Source: Nocardiopsis trehalosi NBRC 14201 | GTDB taxonomy: Bacteria; Actinomycetota; Actinomycetes; Streptosporangiales; Streptosporangiaceae | Assembly: GCF_001552555.1 (NCBI RefSeq) | Contig: NZ_BCRK01000023.1 | Span: 1-49,508, forward strand | DNA: 49,508 nucleotides | Direction of reading: 5' to 3' | Shown: one piece after another, positions 33,130-42,026 of the stretch | Position numbering within the stretch: position 1 is the first letter of the stretch | How the letters are laid out: every line of letters begins with the position of its first letter | Program-made: the position numbers and the translations under genes | Notes under the pieces: model-generated | What the model was told of the DNA's origin: nothing | The model's database searches: none | The model's input: only the letters and a program-made list of their open reading frames with translations

Positions 33130-34788
33130 ATGCCGAGAGATCCCCGCCCCCGCCCCCTGCTCGACCGCCGCCGGTTCCTCGGCCTCGCCGGCGCCGGCAC
33201 CGCGGCCGCCGCCACCGGCGGCCTGCTCGCCGGCTGCGCGCCCGACGGGCCGCGCCCGGGTGCGGGGTCGGCCGCGGCCGCCGACCGGCTCGACGACCTC
33301 ATCCCGCGGTACATCCCGTTCGAGGGCCCCGCCCCCGACATCCCCGGTGTCGACGGCGCGCCGGACGCCTACACGTCCTTCCCCCGGATGATCGACGCGA
33401 TCGGGGGGCCGCGCGGGTCCGGCGGCTCCTACACCGCCATGACCCCCCTGTGGGGGCCGGTGCCGCCGGGCCTCGGCGACAACTCCCACTACGACCTGAT
33501 GAACCGGGAGTTCGGCACCACCGTCGAGTTCAACTTCCAGGACGGCAACACCATCATCGACAAGCTCAACGCGGTCATCGCGGGCGGCGACGTCGCCGAC
33601 GTCACGATGATCCCCGACTGGCTCGTCGGCCTGATCCCCAACTTCGACCGGGCCGCCGACCGGCTGTTCGCCGACCTCACCCCACTGCTGGCGGGCGACG
33701 CCGTCGAGCCCTACCCCATGCTCGCCAACCTGGCGGGCGACGCCTGGAAGTGGGGCGTCTTCAACGAGCGGCTCCAGGGCGTGCCGTGGCCGTCCAACCC
33801 GTTCGCCGAGTGGTTCCTGTACCGCGCCGACCTGTTCGCCGAACTGGACCTGCCGCTGCCCACCACCGCCGACGAGTTCCTCGCCGTCGGCGAGGAGATC
33901 AACGACCCCGACGGCAACCGGTGGGCGTTCGGCGACTTCTACCGGGTGATGCGGCAGGTGTTCGGCGCCCCGCGCGAATGGCGCTACGCCGAGGGCCGGC
34001 TCGTCCACCAGGTGGAGACCCCCGAGTTCGCCGCGAGCGTGGAGTTCCTGCGCCGGGTCTACGACGCCGGGCTGGTGCACCCGGACATCGCCGCCGGCGG
34101 CACCAACAACAAGGAGCTGCTCAACTCCGGGCGGATCCTGGTCGACCAGGACGCCGTCAGCGCGATCACCGAGGCCTACCAGGCGGTCCTCGCGGACGAC
34201 CCCGGCTTCCGGCTCGCCCTGCTCCCCGTGTTCGGCCACGACGGCGGCGCCCCCGACATGCACCGCAACAGCCCCTCCGAGCACTGCGTGTTCCTGCGCA
34301 AGGACCTGGCCGAGGACGCGCAGCGGGAGCTGCTGACCGTCCTCGACTACTGCGCCGCCCCGTTCGGCACCGAGGAGTACATGAACTACCGGTACGGCAC
34401 CGAGGGCGAGCACTACGAGTTCCGCGACGGCGCCCCGCAGCTCACCGAGCTCGGCCAGCAGGAGGTCGGCAACGGCTACCTGTTCCTCAGCGGGCGCCCC
34501 TCCCCCATCGTGGAGAGCCAGTACCCCGACTACGTCGAGCCGCGCGCCGCCTGGTTCAACGACGCGATCCGGTACTCCGGCGAGGACCCGTTCCAGGGCA
34601 TCCGCATCCAGCGCCCCGACGCCTACGCCTCCGTCGAGACGCCCACCACCGACAAGGTCATGGACATCATCCGCGGCCGGCGCGAGGTGCGCGAACTGGA
34701 GGACGTCGTCGGCGAGTGGCGGCGCGACGGCGGCGACGAGGGACGGGCGTTCTTCGAGCAGGTCCTGCAGGACCACGGCCGTGATTAG
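33130..34788 (+). CDS. CUT1-type carbohydrate ABC transporter binding lipoprotein (LplA/YtcQ-like)
   Basis: A 552-residue extracellular solute-binding protein. The signal has a twin-arginine motif (DRRRFLGLAG) and ends in a lipobox, LLAGCAP (Cys about 37), so it may be Tat-exported and lipid-anchored. At over 500 residues it belongs to the long binding proteins that work with LplB/YtcP permeases and bind large oligosaccharides. Regions such as EFGTTVEFNFQDGNTIIDKLNAVIAGGDVADV fit the first lobe. The ATG at 33130 follows GAAGGA. Its stop overlaps the next start by eight bases. Confidence 0.9.
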   Translation: MPRDPRPRPLLDRRRFLGLAGAGTAAAATGGLLAGCAPDGPRPGAGSAAAADRLDDLIPRYIPFEGPAPDIPGVDGAPDAYTSFPRMIDAIGGPRGSGGSYTAMTPLWGPVPPGLGDNSHYDLMNREFGTTVEFNFQDGNTIIDKLNAVIAGGDVADVTMIPDWLVGLIPNFDRAADRLFADLTPLLAGDAVEPYPMLANLAGDAWKWGVFNERLQGVPWPSNPFAEWFLYRADLFAELDLPLPTTADEFLAVGEEINDPDGNRWAFGDFYRVMRQVFGAPREWRYAEGRLVHQVETPEFAASVEFLRRVYDAGLVHPDIAAGGTNNKELLNSGRILVDQDAVSAITEAYQAVLADDPGFRLALLPVFGHDGGAPDMHRNSPSEHCVFLRKDLAEDAQRELLTVLDYCAAPFGTEEYMNYRYGTEGEHYEFRDGAPQLTELGQQEVGNGYLFLSGRPSPIVESQYPDYVEPRAAWFNDAIRYSGEDPFQGIRIQRPDAYASVETPTTDKVMDIIRGRREVRELEDVVGEWRRDGGDEGRAFFEQVLQDHGRD

Positions 34789-35812
34789 CCACCGCCCCGG
34801 CGGCGCCGCGCCCCCGCTGCCCGGCGGGGACGCCGCGGGCGGCGGTGGGCACCGCCCCCGGCGCCCCGGCCGCCGGCCGCCCCGCCGCGCCCCGCGCCGC
34901 CGCGTACCGCTGGGCGCCCGGCTGCGCCGCGACTGGCCGCTGCTGCTGATGACCGCGCCCGCGCTGGGGCTGCTCGCGGTGTTCCACTACGTGCCCACCG
35001 CGGGCAACGTCATCGCGTTCCAGGACTACAACGTCTACGACGGGTTCCTCGGCAGCCCGTGGGTGGGGTTCGACAACTTCTTCTGGCTGTTCTCCGACGC
35101 GTCGTTCTGGCACGCCACCGGCAACACGCTGCTGATCACGGCGTTCCAGCTGGTGTTCTACTTCCCCATCCCCATCGGCCTGGCGGTGCTGCTCGACAGC
35201 GTGCTGTCGCCCCGGCTCCGGCTGCTGCTGCAGAGCGTCGTCTACATGCCGCACTTCTTCTCGTGGGTGCTCGTGGTGACGCTGTTCCAGCAGATCGTCG
35301 GCGGGGCCGGGCTCATCTCCCAGCTGCTGCGGCGCAACGGCTACGAGGCCCTGGACGTCATGTCCAACCCGGACGTGTTCCTGCTGGTCGTGACCTCGCA
35401 GGTGGTCTGGAAGGACGCCGGGTGGGGGACCATCATCTTCCTCGCGGCGCTCGCCGCCATCAACCAGAACCTGTACGAGGCCGCGGCCGTGGACGGCGCG
35501 GGCCGGTGGCGGCGCCTCTGGCACATCACCCTGCCCGGCCTGCGCCCGGTGATCGTCCTGCTGCTGATCATGCGCCTGGGCGACGCGCTCAACGTCGGCT
35601 TCGAGCAGTTCTTCCTGCAACGGGACGCGTTCGGGGCCGACGCCGCCGAGGTGCTGGACACCTTCATCTACCACCGGACGCTGACCACCGCCGCCTACAG
35701 CTACGGCGCCGCCGCCGGCCTGGTCAAGGGCGCGGTCGGGCTGGCGCTGATCCTCGTGGCCAACAAGGTCGCCCACCGCATGGGCGAGGACGGGATCTAC
35801 CGACGGACATGA
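34781..35812 (+). CDS. CUT1 carbohydrate ABC transporter permease (LplB-like)
   Basis: A 343-residue permease. A Pro/Arg-rich cytoplasmic N-terminus (1-50) precedes six membrane helices (first at about 53-70, LLLMTAPALGLLAVFHYVP). The coupling loop is NLYEAAAVDGAGRWRRLWHITLPGLRPV. The GTG start lies within the binding-protein gene's last codons, and the stop overlaps the next start as ATGA. No ATPase gene follows, which is usual for CUT1 systems that share an MsiK/MsmX-type ATPase. Confidence 0.92.
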   Translation: MISHRPGGAAPPLPGGDAAGGGGHRPRRPGRRPPRRAPRRRVPLGARLRRDWPLLLMTAPALGLLAVFHYVPTAGNVIAFQDYNVYDGFLGSPWVGFDNFFWLFSDASFWHATGNTLLITAFQLVFYFPIPIGLAVLLDSVLSPRLRLLLQSVVYMPHFFSWVLVVTLFQQIVGGAGLISQLLRRNGYEALDVMSNPDVFLLVVTSQVVWKDAGWGTIIFLAALAAINQNLYEAAAVDGAGRWRRLWHITLPGLRPVIVLLLIMRLGDALNVGFEQFFLQRDAFGADAAEVLDTFIYHRTLTTAAYSYGAAAGLVKGAVGLALILVANKVAHRMGEDGIYRRT

Positions 35813-36714
35813 CCACCCCGCACCCGCGCCCCGTGTGGGCGGAACCCCCCGGCCCGGCCGGCCGCGCCGGCAAGGCCGCCGCGCTGACCGCGATCGCGGC
35901 CGTCGTCCTGCTGCCCATCTACGTCGTCGTCCTCACCAGCCTGTCCCCGGCGTCGGCCGTCACCGCCGCCGGAGGGCTGGTGGTGGTGCCGCGCGGCATC
36001 TCCTTCGCCGCCTACGCCGAGCTGTTCGCCGGCGGGGTGGTGACCCGGGCGGTGCTCGTCAGCCTCGGCGTGACCGCGGTCGGCACCCTGGTCAGCCTGG
36101 CGGCGACGGTGCTGGCGGCGTACGGGCTGTCGCGCCCGACGTCGCTGTGGCACCGCCCGCTGCTGTTCGCGGTGCTGCTCACCTTCCTGTTCACCCCCGG
36201 GATGATCCCGCTGTACCTGCTGGTCAGCTCGGTCGGGCTGATCGACAGCTACTGGGCGCTGATCCTGCCCACGGCGGTCAGCGCGTTCAACCTCGTGGTG
36301 ATGCGCGCGTTCTTCATGAGCATCCCGGCCGAGATCGGCGACAGCGCGCGCGCCGACGGCGCCGGCGAGTGGACCATCCTCGCCCGGCTGGTGCTGCCGA
36401 TGTCCAAGGGCGTCACCGCGGTCATCGGCCTGTTCTACGCGGTCGGCTACTGGAACGCGTTCTTCAACGCGATCCTCTACATCAACGACAACCGGATGTG
36501 GCCGCTGCAGCTCATCCTCCGCCAGTACGTGCAGCAGGGCGGATCGCTGACCAGCGCGTCGGTGGTCGACACGTCGGCGAGCGCGGCGCTGCCGCCCAAC
36601 CTCGCCATCCAGATGGCGATCGTGGTGGTGGCGCTGGTGCCGGTCACCTTCGTCTACCCGCTGGTGCAGCGGCACTTCACCAAGGGCGTCGTCATCGGCG
36701 CGGTGAAGGGGTAG
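35809..36714 (+). CDS. CUT1 carbohydrate ABC transporter permease (YtcP-like)
   Basis: A 301-residue second permease with six membrane helices. The family's sequence LVVMRAFFMSIPAEIGDSARADGAGEWTILARLVLPMSKG contains the coupling loop, and the ending YPLVQRHFTKGVVIGAVKG is very typical of YtcP-type permeases. The ATG overlaps the preceding stop. It is last in the binding protein-permease-permease operon and is followed by a cluster of hairpins. Confidence 0.93.
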   Translation: MTTPHPRPVWAEPPGPAGRAGKAAALTAIAAVVLLPIYVVVLTSLSPASAVTAAGGLVVVPRGISFAAYAELFAGGVVTRAVLVSLGVTAVGTLVSLAATVLAAYGLSRPTSLWHRPLLFAVLLTFLFTPGMIPLYLLVSSVGLIDSYWALILPTAVSAFNLVVMRAFFMSIPAEIGDSARADGAGEWTILARLVLPMSKGVTAVIGLFYAVGYWNAFFNAILYINDNRMWPLQLILRQYVQQGGSLTSASVVDTSASAALPPNLAIQMAIVVVALVPVTFVYPLVQRHFTKGVVIGAVKG

Positions 36715-36720
36715 GCCCCC

Positions 36721-36844
36721 GTGCCGCCCGCGTCGGCGGGCGCGGGCGGCACGGACACCGGTGCGGGGGCCGGGGCGGCGCGCCCCGGCCCCCGCATCCC
36801 GTGACGGGGCGCCCGCCCGGGTCGGGGTCGCGTCCCGGGCGGGC
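36721..36844. terminator. Three consecutive terminator hairpins
   Basis: Between convergent permease and GH74 genes: a 12-bp stem (GTGCCGCCCGCG, 36721-36752), a perfect 16-bp stem with a three-base loop (36762-36796) and an 11-bp stem (GCCCGCCCGGG, 36811-36844). They occupy nearly the whole intergenic gap and should insulate the two operons. Confidence 0.85.
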
Positions 36845-36849
36845 GGGCT

Positions 36850-39168
36850 CTAGGCCGCGGGCTCGCCGTAGACGATGCCGCGGCCGTTCGTGCTGACGTA
36901 GACCCGGCCGTAGACATCGGGGTCGCCGGTGATGGCGGCGCCCGTCCACGCCCACTGGTGCTCGTCGTCGTTGACGCGGGTCCAGGTGGCACCCGCGTCG
37001 TCGGACCGGAAGACGCCGCGCACCCCGTCGATGCGCGAACTCGTATAGACCGCGGGGTAGTCGGCGCCGGGCGCGGGGGCGCCGAACCCGACGGAGTCGC
37101 CCTCGTCCACCCCGGCGACGGGGGTGAACGTGGCCCCGGCGTCGGTGGAGCGCCACATGCCGTAGGCGTCGCCGGTGCCGCCGGCCAGCCAGACGTCGCC
37201 CGCGTGCCCGGGGGCGGCGGCGAACCGGACGTTCCCCTGGGCGGGCAGGCCGCCGGCCGGGGACGCGGTGAACGACGCCCCGCCGTCGGTGCTCGTGTAG
37301 AACGTGCCGCCGGAGAAGGCGTAGAAGGTGTCGGGGTCGGCCCGGTCGGCCTCGACCCGCGCCCCGGCGGGCACCCCGGTCGCGGCCCGCCAGGAGGAGC
37401 CGTGGTCGGTGGAGACGTGCACGCCGGTGCCGTCGGGGCTCCACACGATGGAGGAGGCGTCGGCGGCGACGGCGACCGTGCCGGGGCCGGTGACCCCGCC
37501 GGGCTCCTGGCCGGCCCACCAGTCCGCGCCCCCGTTGGTGGAGATCGCGATGCGGGACACGCCCTCGCCGGTGCCGACGCGGACGAAGGTGTCCGGCGCG
37601 AGCTCGGCGAAGTCGAGCGCAGCGGTGGAGCCGTGGAACGGCTGGGTGTGCATGAGGTCGGGGGCGGTGTCCAGGTCCTCGTGCCGGAACCCGCCGATGT
37701 CGGCCATGGCCGAGACGAGGGGCACGCCGCCCGGCGGCGCCGCGAGGTCGTTGACGGCGGTCTCCTCGATGCCCTGGGCCTTGACCTCGATGGTGAACGC
37801 CTCGTCGCGGTCCCACGCGGTGAGGTCGTCGGTGCCGTAGAGGGTGGCGCCGGTGCCGTAGAGGAGCCGGTCGGAGTCGAACGGGTCGATCTCCATGGCC
37901 TGGGTCATCCAGCCGAGCTTGGGCGCGGTCTCGGGGGGCGCCGGGTTGGCGCCGAACGTGAGCCACGGAGAGGCCGAGATATCCATTTCGTACCTGTTCT
38001 CGCGCGTGGGATAGGAGGTGTACTCCCACGCCTGCGTCCAGGTCTGCCCGCCGTCGGTGGTGCGGTAGAACTGCGCGTCCGGCCACCAGGAGATCTGGGT
38101 GCTCACCATCAGGGTGTCGGGGTCCTGCCGGTCGATGGTCAGGCCGCCGTAGCCGAAGTGGTTGTCGGCGGAGTCGGAGGGGACGGGGCTGACGTTGGTC
38201 CACTCGCCGCTGGCGGTGTCGAGCCGCCACACGTCGCCGCTCTCCCCGTCGTAGGGGCCGCCGGTGGTGCTGGTGGCGATGTAGAGCCGCCCGTTCTCGT
38301 GGTCGACGAGGCCCTCGATCGGCAGGTGGCCGGTGGGCTGGCCGGGCACCCGCTCCCAGGTGGCGCCGGCGTCGGTGCTGCGGTAGACGCCGTTCTCGGT
38401 GTCGCCGACGCCCACGTAGACGTCCTGTGTCCGCGACCCGGGCGAGCCGCTGCCCTTGTCGAAGGCGACCCAGGTGACGCCGAGTTCGTCGCTGAGGTAC
38501 CCGGAGGCGTCGCCCGGGTCCTGCACCCAGTCGCCGGGGTTGGGGAACGACGCGACCTCCGACCAGGTGGCGCCGTGGTCGGTGCTGCGCCACAGGCCGT
38601 GCCCGCTGGGGGCGCCGAGGTAGAGCACGCTGTTGTCGTTGGGGTCGATCGCCAGCCGCTCGATGCCGCGGCCGGGCATGTTGCCGCCCAGCTTGAACGG
38701 CAGTTCGGTGGCGTCCCAGGTCTCCCCGCGGTCGGTGGAGCGCAGGATGGCGCCGTTGTCGGGGTCCCAGTCGTTGGTGTAGGACCCGGCGGCGATGTAG
38801 ACGCGGTCGGGGTCGACCTCGTCGGTGGCGAGCCCGGCCACGCCGGTCAGGCCCCAGTCGTCCCAGCCCACCCAGTCCAGCAGCGGGGTCCACCGCTCGG
38901 TGCCGGGGTCCCACCGGTAGGCGCCGCCGACGTCGGTGCGCGCGTACACCAGGTCGGGCTCGGACTGGTTGAACACGATGCCGGGGACGTAGCCGCCGCC
39001 GACGACCTCCACGTTGTCCCAGGTGTAGGCGGTGTCGGCGGCGGCGGCGGTGGGGGCGGACGCCGCGACGGTGAGGGAGGCGGCCAGCGCCGCTGCGGCC
39101 GCACCGGCCGCCGCGCGCCGTCCGCGCCCCGGTGGGCGCGGGAGAGGGGGATGGGGTGCCGTTGTCAC
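36850..39168 (-). CDS. GH74 xyloglucan-specific endoglucanase (secreted)
   Basis: A 772-residue secreted enzyme with a signal peptide (about 1-44, ending in AAAAD) and a pair of seven-bladed beta-propellers. Asp-box-like repeats are frequent (YRSTDAGATW, WRSTDHGATW). The two catalytic Asp are recognisable as Asp79 in TDVGGAYRW and Asp490 in ADIGGFRHED. Aromatic residues typical of the xyloglucan cleft occur around 361-390 (ISWWPDAQF). There is no carbohydrate-binding module after the catalytic part, unlike many GH74 enzymes. The GTG at 39168 follows GGAG with six bases spacing. An operator of the locus type lies 53 bases upstream, so it has its own regulated promoter. Confidence 0.94.
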   Translation of the reverse strand: MTTAPHPPLPRPPGRGRRAAAGAAAAALAASLTVAASAPTAAAADTAYTWDNVEVVGGGYVPGIVFNQSEPDLVYARTDVGGAYRWDPGTERWTPLLDWVGWDDWGLTGVAGLATDEVDPDRVYIAAGSYTNDWDPDNGAILRSTDRGETWDATELPFKLGGNMPGRGIERLAIDPNDNSVLYLGAPSGHGLWRSTDHGATWSEVASFPNPGDWVQDPGDASGYLSDELGVTWVAFDKGSGSPGSRTQDVYVGVGDTENGVYRSTDAGATWERVPGQPTGHLPIEGLVDHENGRLYIATSTTGGPYDGESGDVWRLDTASGEWTNVSPVPSDSADNHFGYGGLTIDRQDPDTLMVSTQISWWPDAQFYRTTDGGQTWTQAWEYTSYPTRENRYEMDISASPWLTFGANPAPPETAPKLGWMTQAMEIDPFDSDRLLYGTGATLYGTDDLTAWDRDEAFTIEVKAQGIEETAVNDLAAPPGGVPLVSAMADIGGFRHEDLDTAPDLMHTQPFHGSTAALDFAELAPDTFVRVGTGEGVSRIAISTNGGADWWAGQEPGGVTGPGTVAVAADASSIVWSPDGTGVHVSTDHGSSWRAATGVPAGARVEADRADPDTFYAFSGGTFYTSTDGGASFTASPAGGLPAQGNVRFAAAPGHAGDVWLAGGTGDAYGMWRSTDAGATFTPVAGVDEGDSVGFGAPAPGADYPAVYTSSRIDGVRGVFRSDDAGATWTRVNDDEHQWAWTGAAITGDPDVYGRVYVSTNGRGIVYGEPAA

Positions 39169-39220
39169 ATCAGACTCCTCGGTGAGGGCACTCGGAATAC
39201 TGCTGTCGCGGCCTCACGAA

Positions 39221-39245
39221 TTAGTTTCGACTCCCAACCAACGAA
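39221..39245. promoter_or_regulatory. ROK operator 2 (GH74 promoter)
   Basis: TTAGTTTC-N9-CCAACGAA, the same 8-9-8 geometry as the other two sites with three arm mismatches to TTAGTTTG/CAAACTAA. It lies 53 bases upstream of the GH74 start and two bases past the GH95 stop. Confidence 0.65.
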
Positions 39246-39247
39246 CG

Positions 39248-41893
39248 TCAACGGGTGCTCTCCCCGCGCGTCCGGCGGGCCGGGAGGGGGATCTCCACGG
39301 TGGCCGGGTCGGGGGTCAGGGTGCGGACGCGGACCGCGCCGCCCGGGGCGGTCAGCCGGACGCGGCGCGGGGCGGCCGCCGCGAGGGTCGCCGTGACCGC
39401 GTCCGGCGTCCAGGACAGGCGGTGCACGGCGATGCCGCCCCGGGCGCGCAGCCCGCGCACCTCGCCCTCCGGCCAGGCGGCGGGCAGCGCCGGGAGCAGG
39501 TCGATCCGCCCCTCGGCCGAGCCGAGCAGCATCGCGGCCACCACGGCCGGGAGGCCGCCGCAGATGTCCACGTTGAACAGCGCCCCGCGGTTGTGCGTCG
39601 ACACCAGGGTGGGCCGCCAGTAGCGGGCCGCCATCAGCTCGACGGCCGCCAGCGCCTCGCCGGCCAGGCCCAGCCGGGCCGCGGCGAGCCCGAGCTGGGC
39701 CAGGCCGAACGCCATCTCGTCGGACCCCTGGCCGCGCCACCAGGCGAGCCGGGCCCGCACCGCGCGCACCGCGGCGGCGTGCAGCCGGGGGTCGGCGAAC
39801 GCCGGGTCGCGCTCGTACCAGAGCGGGAACAGGTGCGAGGCGTGCCGGTGCGCGTGCCGGTCGCGCTGCTCGACCGGGCCCGCCGGGGCCGCCCACTCGG
39901 CGAGGACGCCGTCGGCGCCCACCCGGTAGCCGGGCAGTCGGGCGGCGAGGCGGGCCCACCGCCGCGCGCCGGGCAGCCCCAGCACCCGGTGCGCGCGCAG
40001 CAGGTTGCGGACCAGGTCGCGGACCGCGGCGACGTCCATGGTGGCGTTGGCGCAGGCCTGCGCGTCGGTGCCGCCGGGCGTGTTCTCCGGCGAGTAGGAC
40101 GGGACGAAGCCGTCGGCGGCGAGGAAGTCCTCGTGGAACTCGGCGGCGGCGGTCAGGAACGGCAGCGCCCGGTCGCGCAGGAACACGGTGTCGCCGGTGT
40201 GGCTGAAGTGGTCGTAGTAGAGGCGGCCGAGCCAGGCCGCGCCGGCGGTCCAGCAGGTCAGGCACCACTCCTCGGTGAAGTGGTTGTGCCGGCCGTGGGT
40301 GGAGACGTGCGCGGGCACCAGGATTCCGCGGCAGCCGTAGAGGCGGCGGGCGTTCTCCGCGAAGTCGGGGGTCAGGCCGTCGACCAGGTCGAACACGCCG
40401 GTCATGAGCTCGGGGGTGCCGGTGGTGTGCAGGGCGGCGACCGCGGCGGCCAGGTTGCCGTCGAGGGTGAACCCCGACCGCCAGGGCGGGTCGTAGGCGC
40501 CGCTCCAGATGCCCTGGAGGGTCGGCGGGAGGTCGCCGCACGCGCTGATGGCGGCGTAGCGCCCGGCGTCGACCAGCCGCTCGACCAGCGCCGGGCCGGG
40601 CGGGCCGGCGAGGAGGCGGTCGGTGCCCTCGGCCGGCCCCGGCCGGGGTCCGGGCGGCCCGAGCCGGAGCCGGAACCGCCCGAACAGCTCGCCGTGCACG
40701 GCGCCGTTGCGGCGCGCCACCCGGTCGAACACGGCCCCGCCCTCCGGTGGGGCGGCCGGGACGGCGGAACCCTGGTGCGTGCCGCCCGTCGCCCCCGCCC
40801 CTCCCCCTCCGGCCCGACCGGCCGCGTCGCGGGGACGCCCGCCCGGCGTGCCGGGCCCCGTGGACGGGGCGTCCGGGCCGCTCAAGCCGTCCGGACCGTC
40901 CGGACTCTCCGGACCGTTCCGGCCGTCCGGAGCCGGGCGGGCCGCCGCCCCCGGTGCCGGTCGGGCGCGGGGCGGCGGTCCGGAGGCGGCCGGGGGCCGA
41001 TCCGGCGCGGACGGATCGCCGGGCGCCTGCGGCGCGGGGGTGCCGATGGGCGGCGGGGCGGGGTCGCCGGGGCGGGCGACGTGGACCCGGGCGAGGACGG
41101 TCAGCCGGATGGCGCCGCGCACCTCGATCCCCTCGGCGACCGCACGGGCCGTCCCGCCCTCGGCGGCGACCGCGCAGACGACGGTGTACCCGGGGAGGGT
41201 GCCCGGTGGGCGGTCGGGGAAGACCGCGCGCAGCGCGAGCCGGCCGGTCGCCGCCCGCACCTCGGTGGCGACGCGGACGGGCGGCTCCCCCGGCGGCGGT
41301 TCCAGGCGCAGCACCCCGTTGAGCCCGGCGGGCCGTCCGGCCGCCCGATCGGGGACGCCGCCGCCCCGCACCGGTGGGCCGCCCCCGGCCATCGGGGCGC
41401 CCTCGGCGGAGGGGGCGCTGATCTCGGTGGCGACCAGGTCGCCGGGGCGCGCGGCGACCACCCGGTGCCGGGTGCCGTCGGCGTAGCGCTCCTCGACCAC
41501 GCCGGTCCGGAAGTCGCACCGCCGGACGGCCGTCCCGCCGGGCGGCCGGTGCGGGGTGAAGGTGAGTACGGCGGCGGGGACGAGGGGGTCGATCCACCGG
41601 GTCTCCGCGTACCCCGGGTGCTCGGCGGCGGCGAACGCGGAGATGCGCCGGGCGGCCGCCCGGCCCCGCCCGCTGCGGATGAGGGCGCGGACCTCCGGCA
41701 GGATGCGGGCGGTCCCGGGAGCGGGCAGCGCCTCCGTGACGGGCAGGAACAGCCGCTCGTGCCCGAGGGTGGTCCGCGTCCCGGTCGGCCCGCCGTGGAC
41801 GAGCGCGCCCTGCCGCCCGTTGCCGGTGACGAGCGCGTCCTCCCAGTCGGCGGCGGGCGTCCGGGTCGCCGCCCCGCTCCAGTCGATGGCCAC
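39248..41893 (-). CDS. Divergent GH95-family glycosidase (alpha-L-fucosidase/galactosidase type)
   Basis: An 881-residue protein without a signal peptide, so intracellular. GH95 hallmarks: N-terminal WEDALVTGNGRQGALVHGG and GHERLFLP, the (alpha/alpha)6 barrel LQGIWSGAYDPPWRSGFTLDGNLAAA, SPENTPGGTDAQ with ATMDVAAVRDLV, HRHASHLFPLW, and IDLLPALPAAWPEGEVRGLRARGG. Key family motifs are altered: Asn-x-Asn-x3-Asn-Tyr-Trp reads Asp-Gly-Asn-Leu-Ala-Ala-Ala-Val, and Asp-Gly-Asn-Phe-Gly reads Asp-Ile-Cys-Gly-Gly. About 110 disordered Pro/Gly residues split the N-terminal beta domain from the barrel. The GTG at 41893 has GGGAGG seven bases upstream; the frame is open to 42028, but that would cross the operator. 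It would remove terminal fucose or L-galactose from side chains. Confidence 0.85.
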   Translation of the reverse strand: MAIDWSGAATRTPAADWEDALVTGNGRQGALVHGGPTGTRTTLGHERLFLPVTEALPAPGTARILPEVRALIRSGRGRAAARRISAFAAAEHPGYAETRWIDPLVPAAVLTFTPHRPPGGTAVRRCDFRTGVVEERYADGTRHRVVAARPGDLVATEISAPSAEGAPMAGGGPPVRGGGVPDRAAGRPAGLNGVLRLEPPPGEPPVRVATEVRAATGRLALRAVFPDRPPGTLPGYTVVCAVAAEGGTARAVAEGIEVRGAIRLTVLARVHVARPGDPAPPPIGTPAPQAPGDPSAPDRPPAASGPPPRARPAPGAAARPAPDGRNGPESPDGPDGLSGPDAPSTGPGTPGGRPRDAAGRAGGGGAGATGGTHQGSAVPAAPPEGGAVFDRVARRNGAVHGELFGRFRLRLGPPGPRPGPAEGTDRLLAGPPGPALVERLVDAGRYAAISACGDLPPTLQGIWSGAYDPPWRSGFTLDGNLAAAVAALHTTGTPELMTGVFDLVDGLTPDFAENARRLYGCRGILVPAHVSTHGRHNHFTEEWCLTCWTAGAAWLGRLYYDHFSHTGDTVFLRDRALPFLTAAAEFHEDFLAADGFVPSYSPENTPGGTDAQACANATMDVAAVRDLVRNLLRAHRVLGLPGARRWARLAARLPGYRVGADGVLAEWAAPAGPVEQRDRHAHRHASHLFPLWYERDPAFADPRLHAAAVRAVRARLAWWRGQGSDEMAFGLAQLGLAAARLGLAGEALAAVELMAARYWRPTLVSTHNRGALFNVDICGGLPAVVAAMLLGSAEGRIDLLPALPAAWPEGEVRGLRARGGIAVHRLSWTPDAVTATLAAAAPRRVRLTAPGGAVRVRTLTPDPATVEIPLPARRTRGESTR
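40870..40931. repeat. Short tandem CCGGAC-type repeats inside GH95 gene
   Basis: Repeating CCGTCCGGAC/CTCCGGACCG units encode the Pro-Asp-Gly-rich linker (PDGPDGLSGPD). They look like slippage-derived expansions kept in frame. The wider low-complexity segment spans about 40745-41075. Confidence 0.7.
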
Positions 41894-41991
41894 GCCGCCG
41901 CCTCCCCGCTCCCTCGGGCTCCCCGGACCGCCCGGCGGGCGGCCCCGGCCCCGGCCGAGGACGGCGGGCTTCCGGCGCACGGGGAGTCCGA

Positions 41992-42016
41992 TTAGTTTGT
42001 TGTCCATCCAAAATAA
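41992..42016. promoter_or_regulatory. ROK operator 3 (GH95/GH42 divergent promoter)
   Basis: TTAGTTTG-N9-CAAAATAA, 8-9-8 with a single arm mismatch. It overlaps the ribosome site region of GH42 (start 42027) and lies 99 bases upstream of GH95. It could block both genes. Confidence 0.8.
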
Positions 42017-42026
42017 GGAGCCGCGC

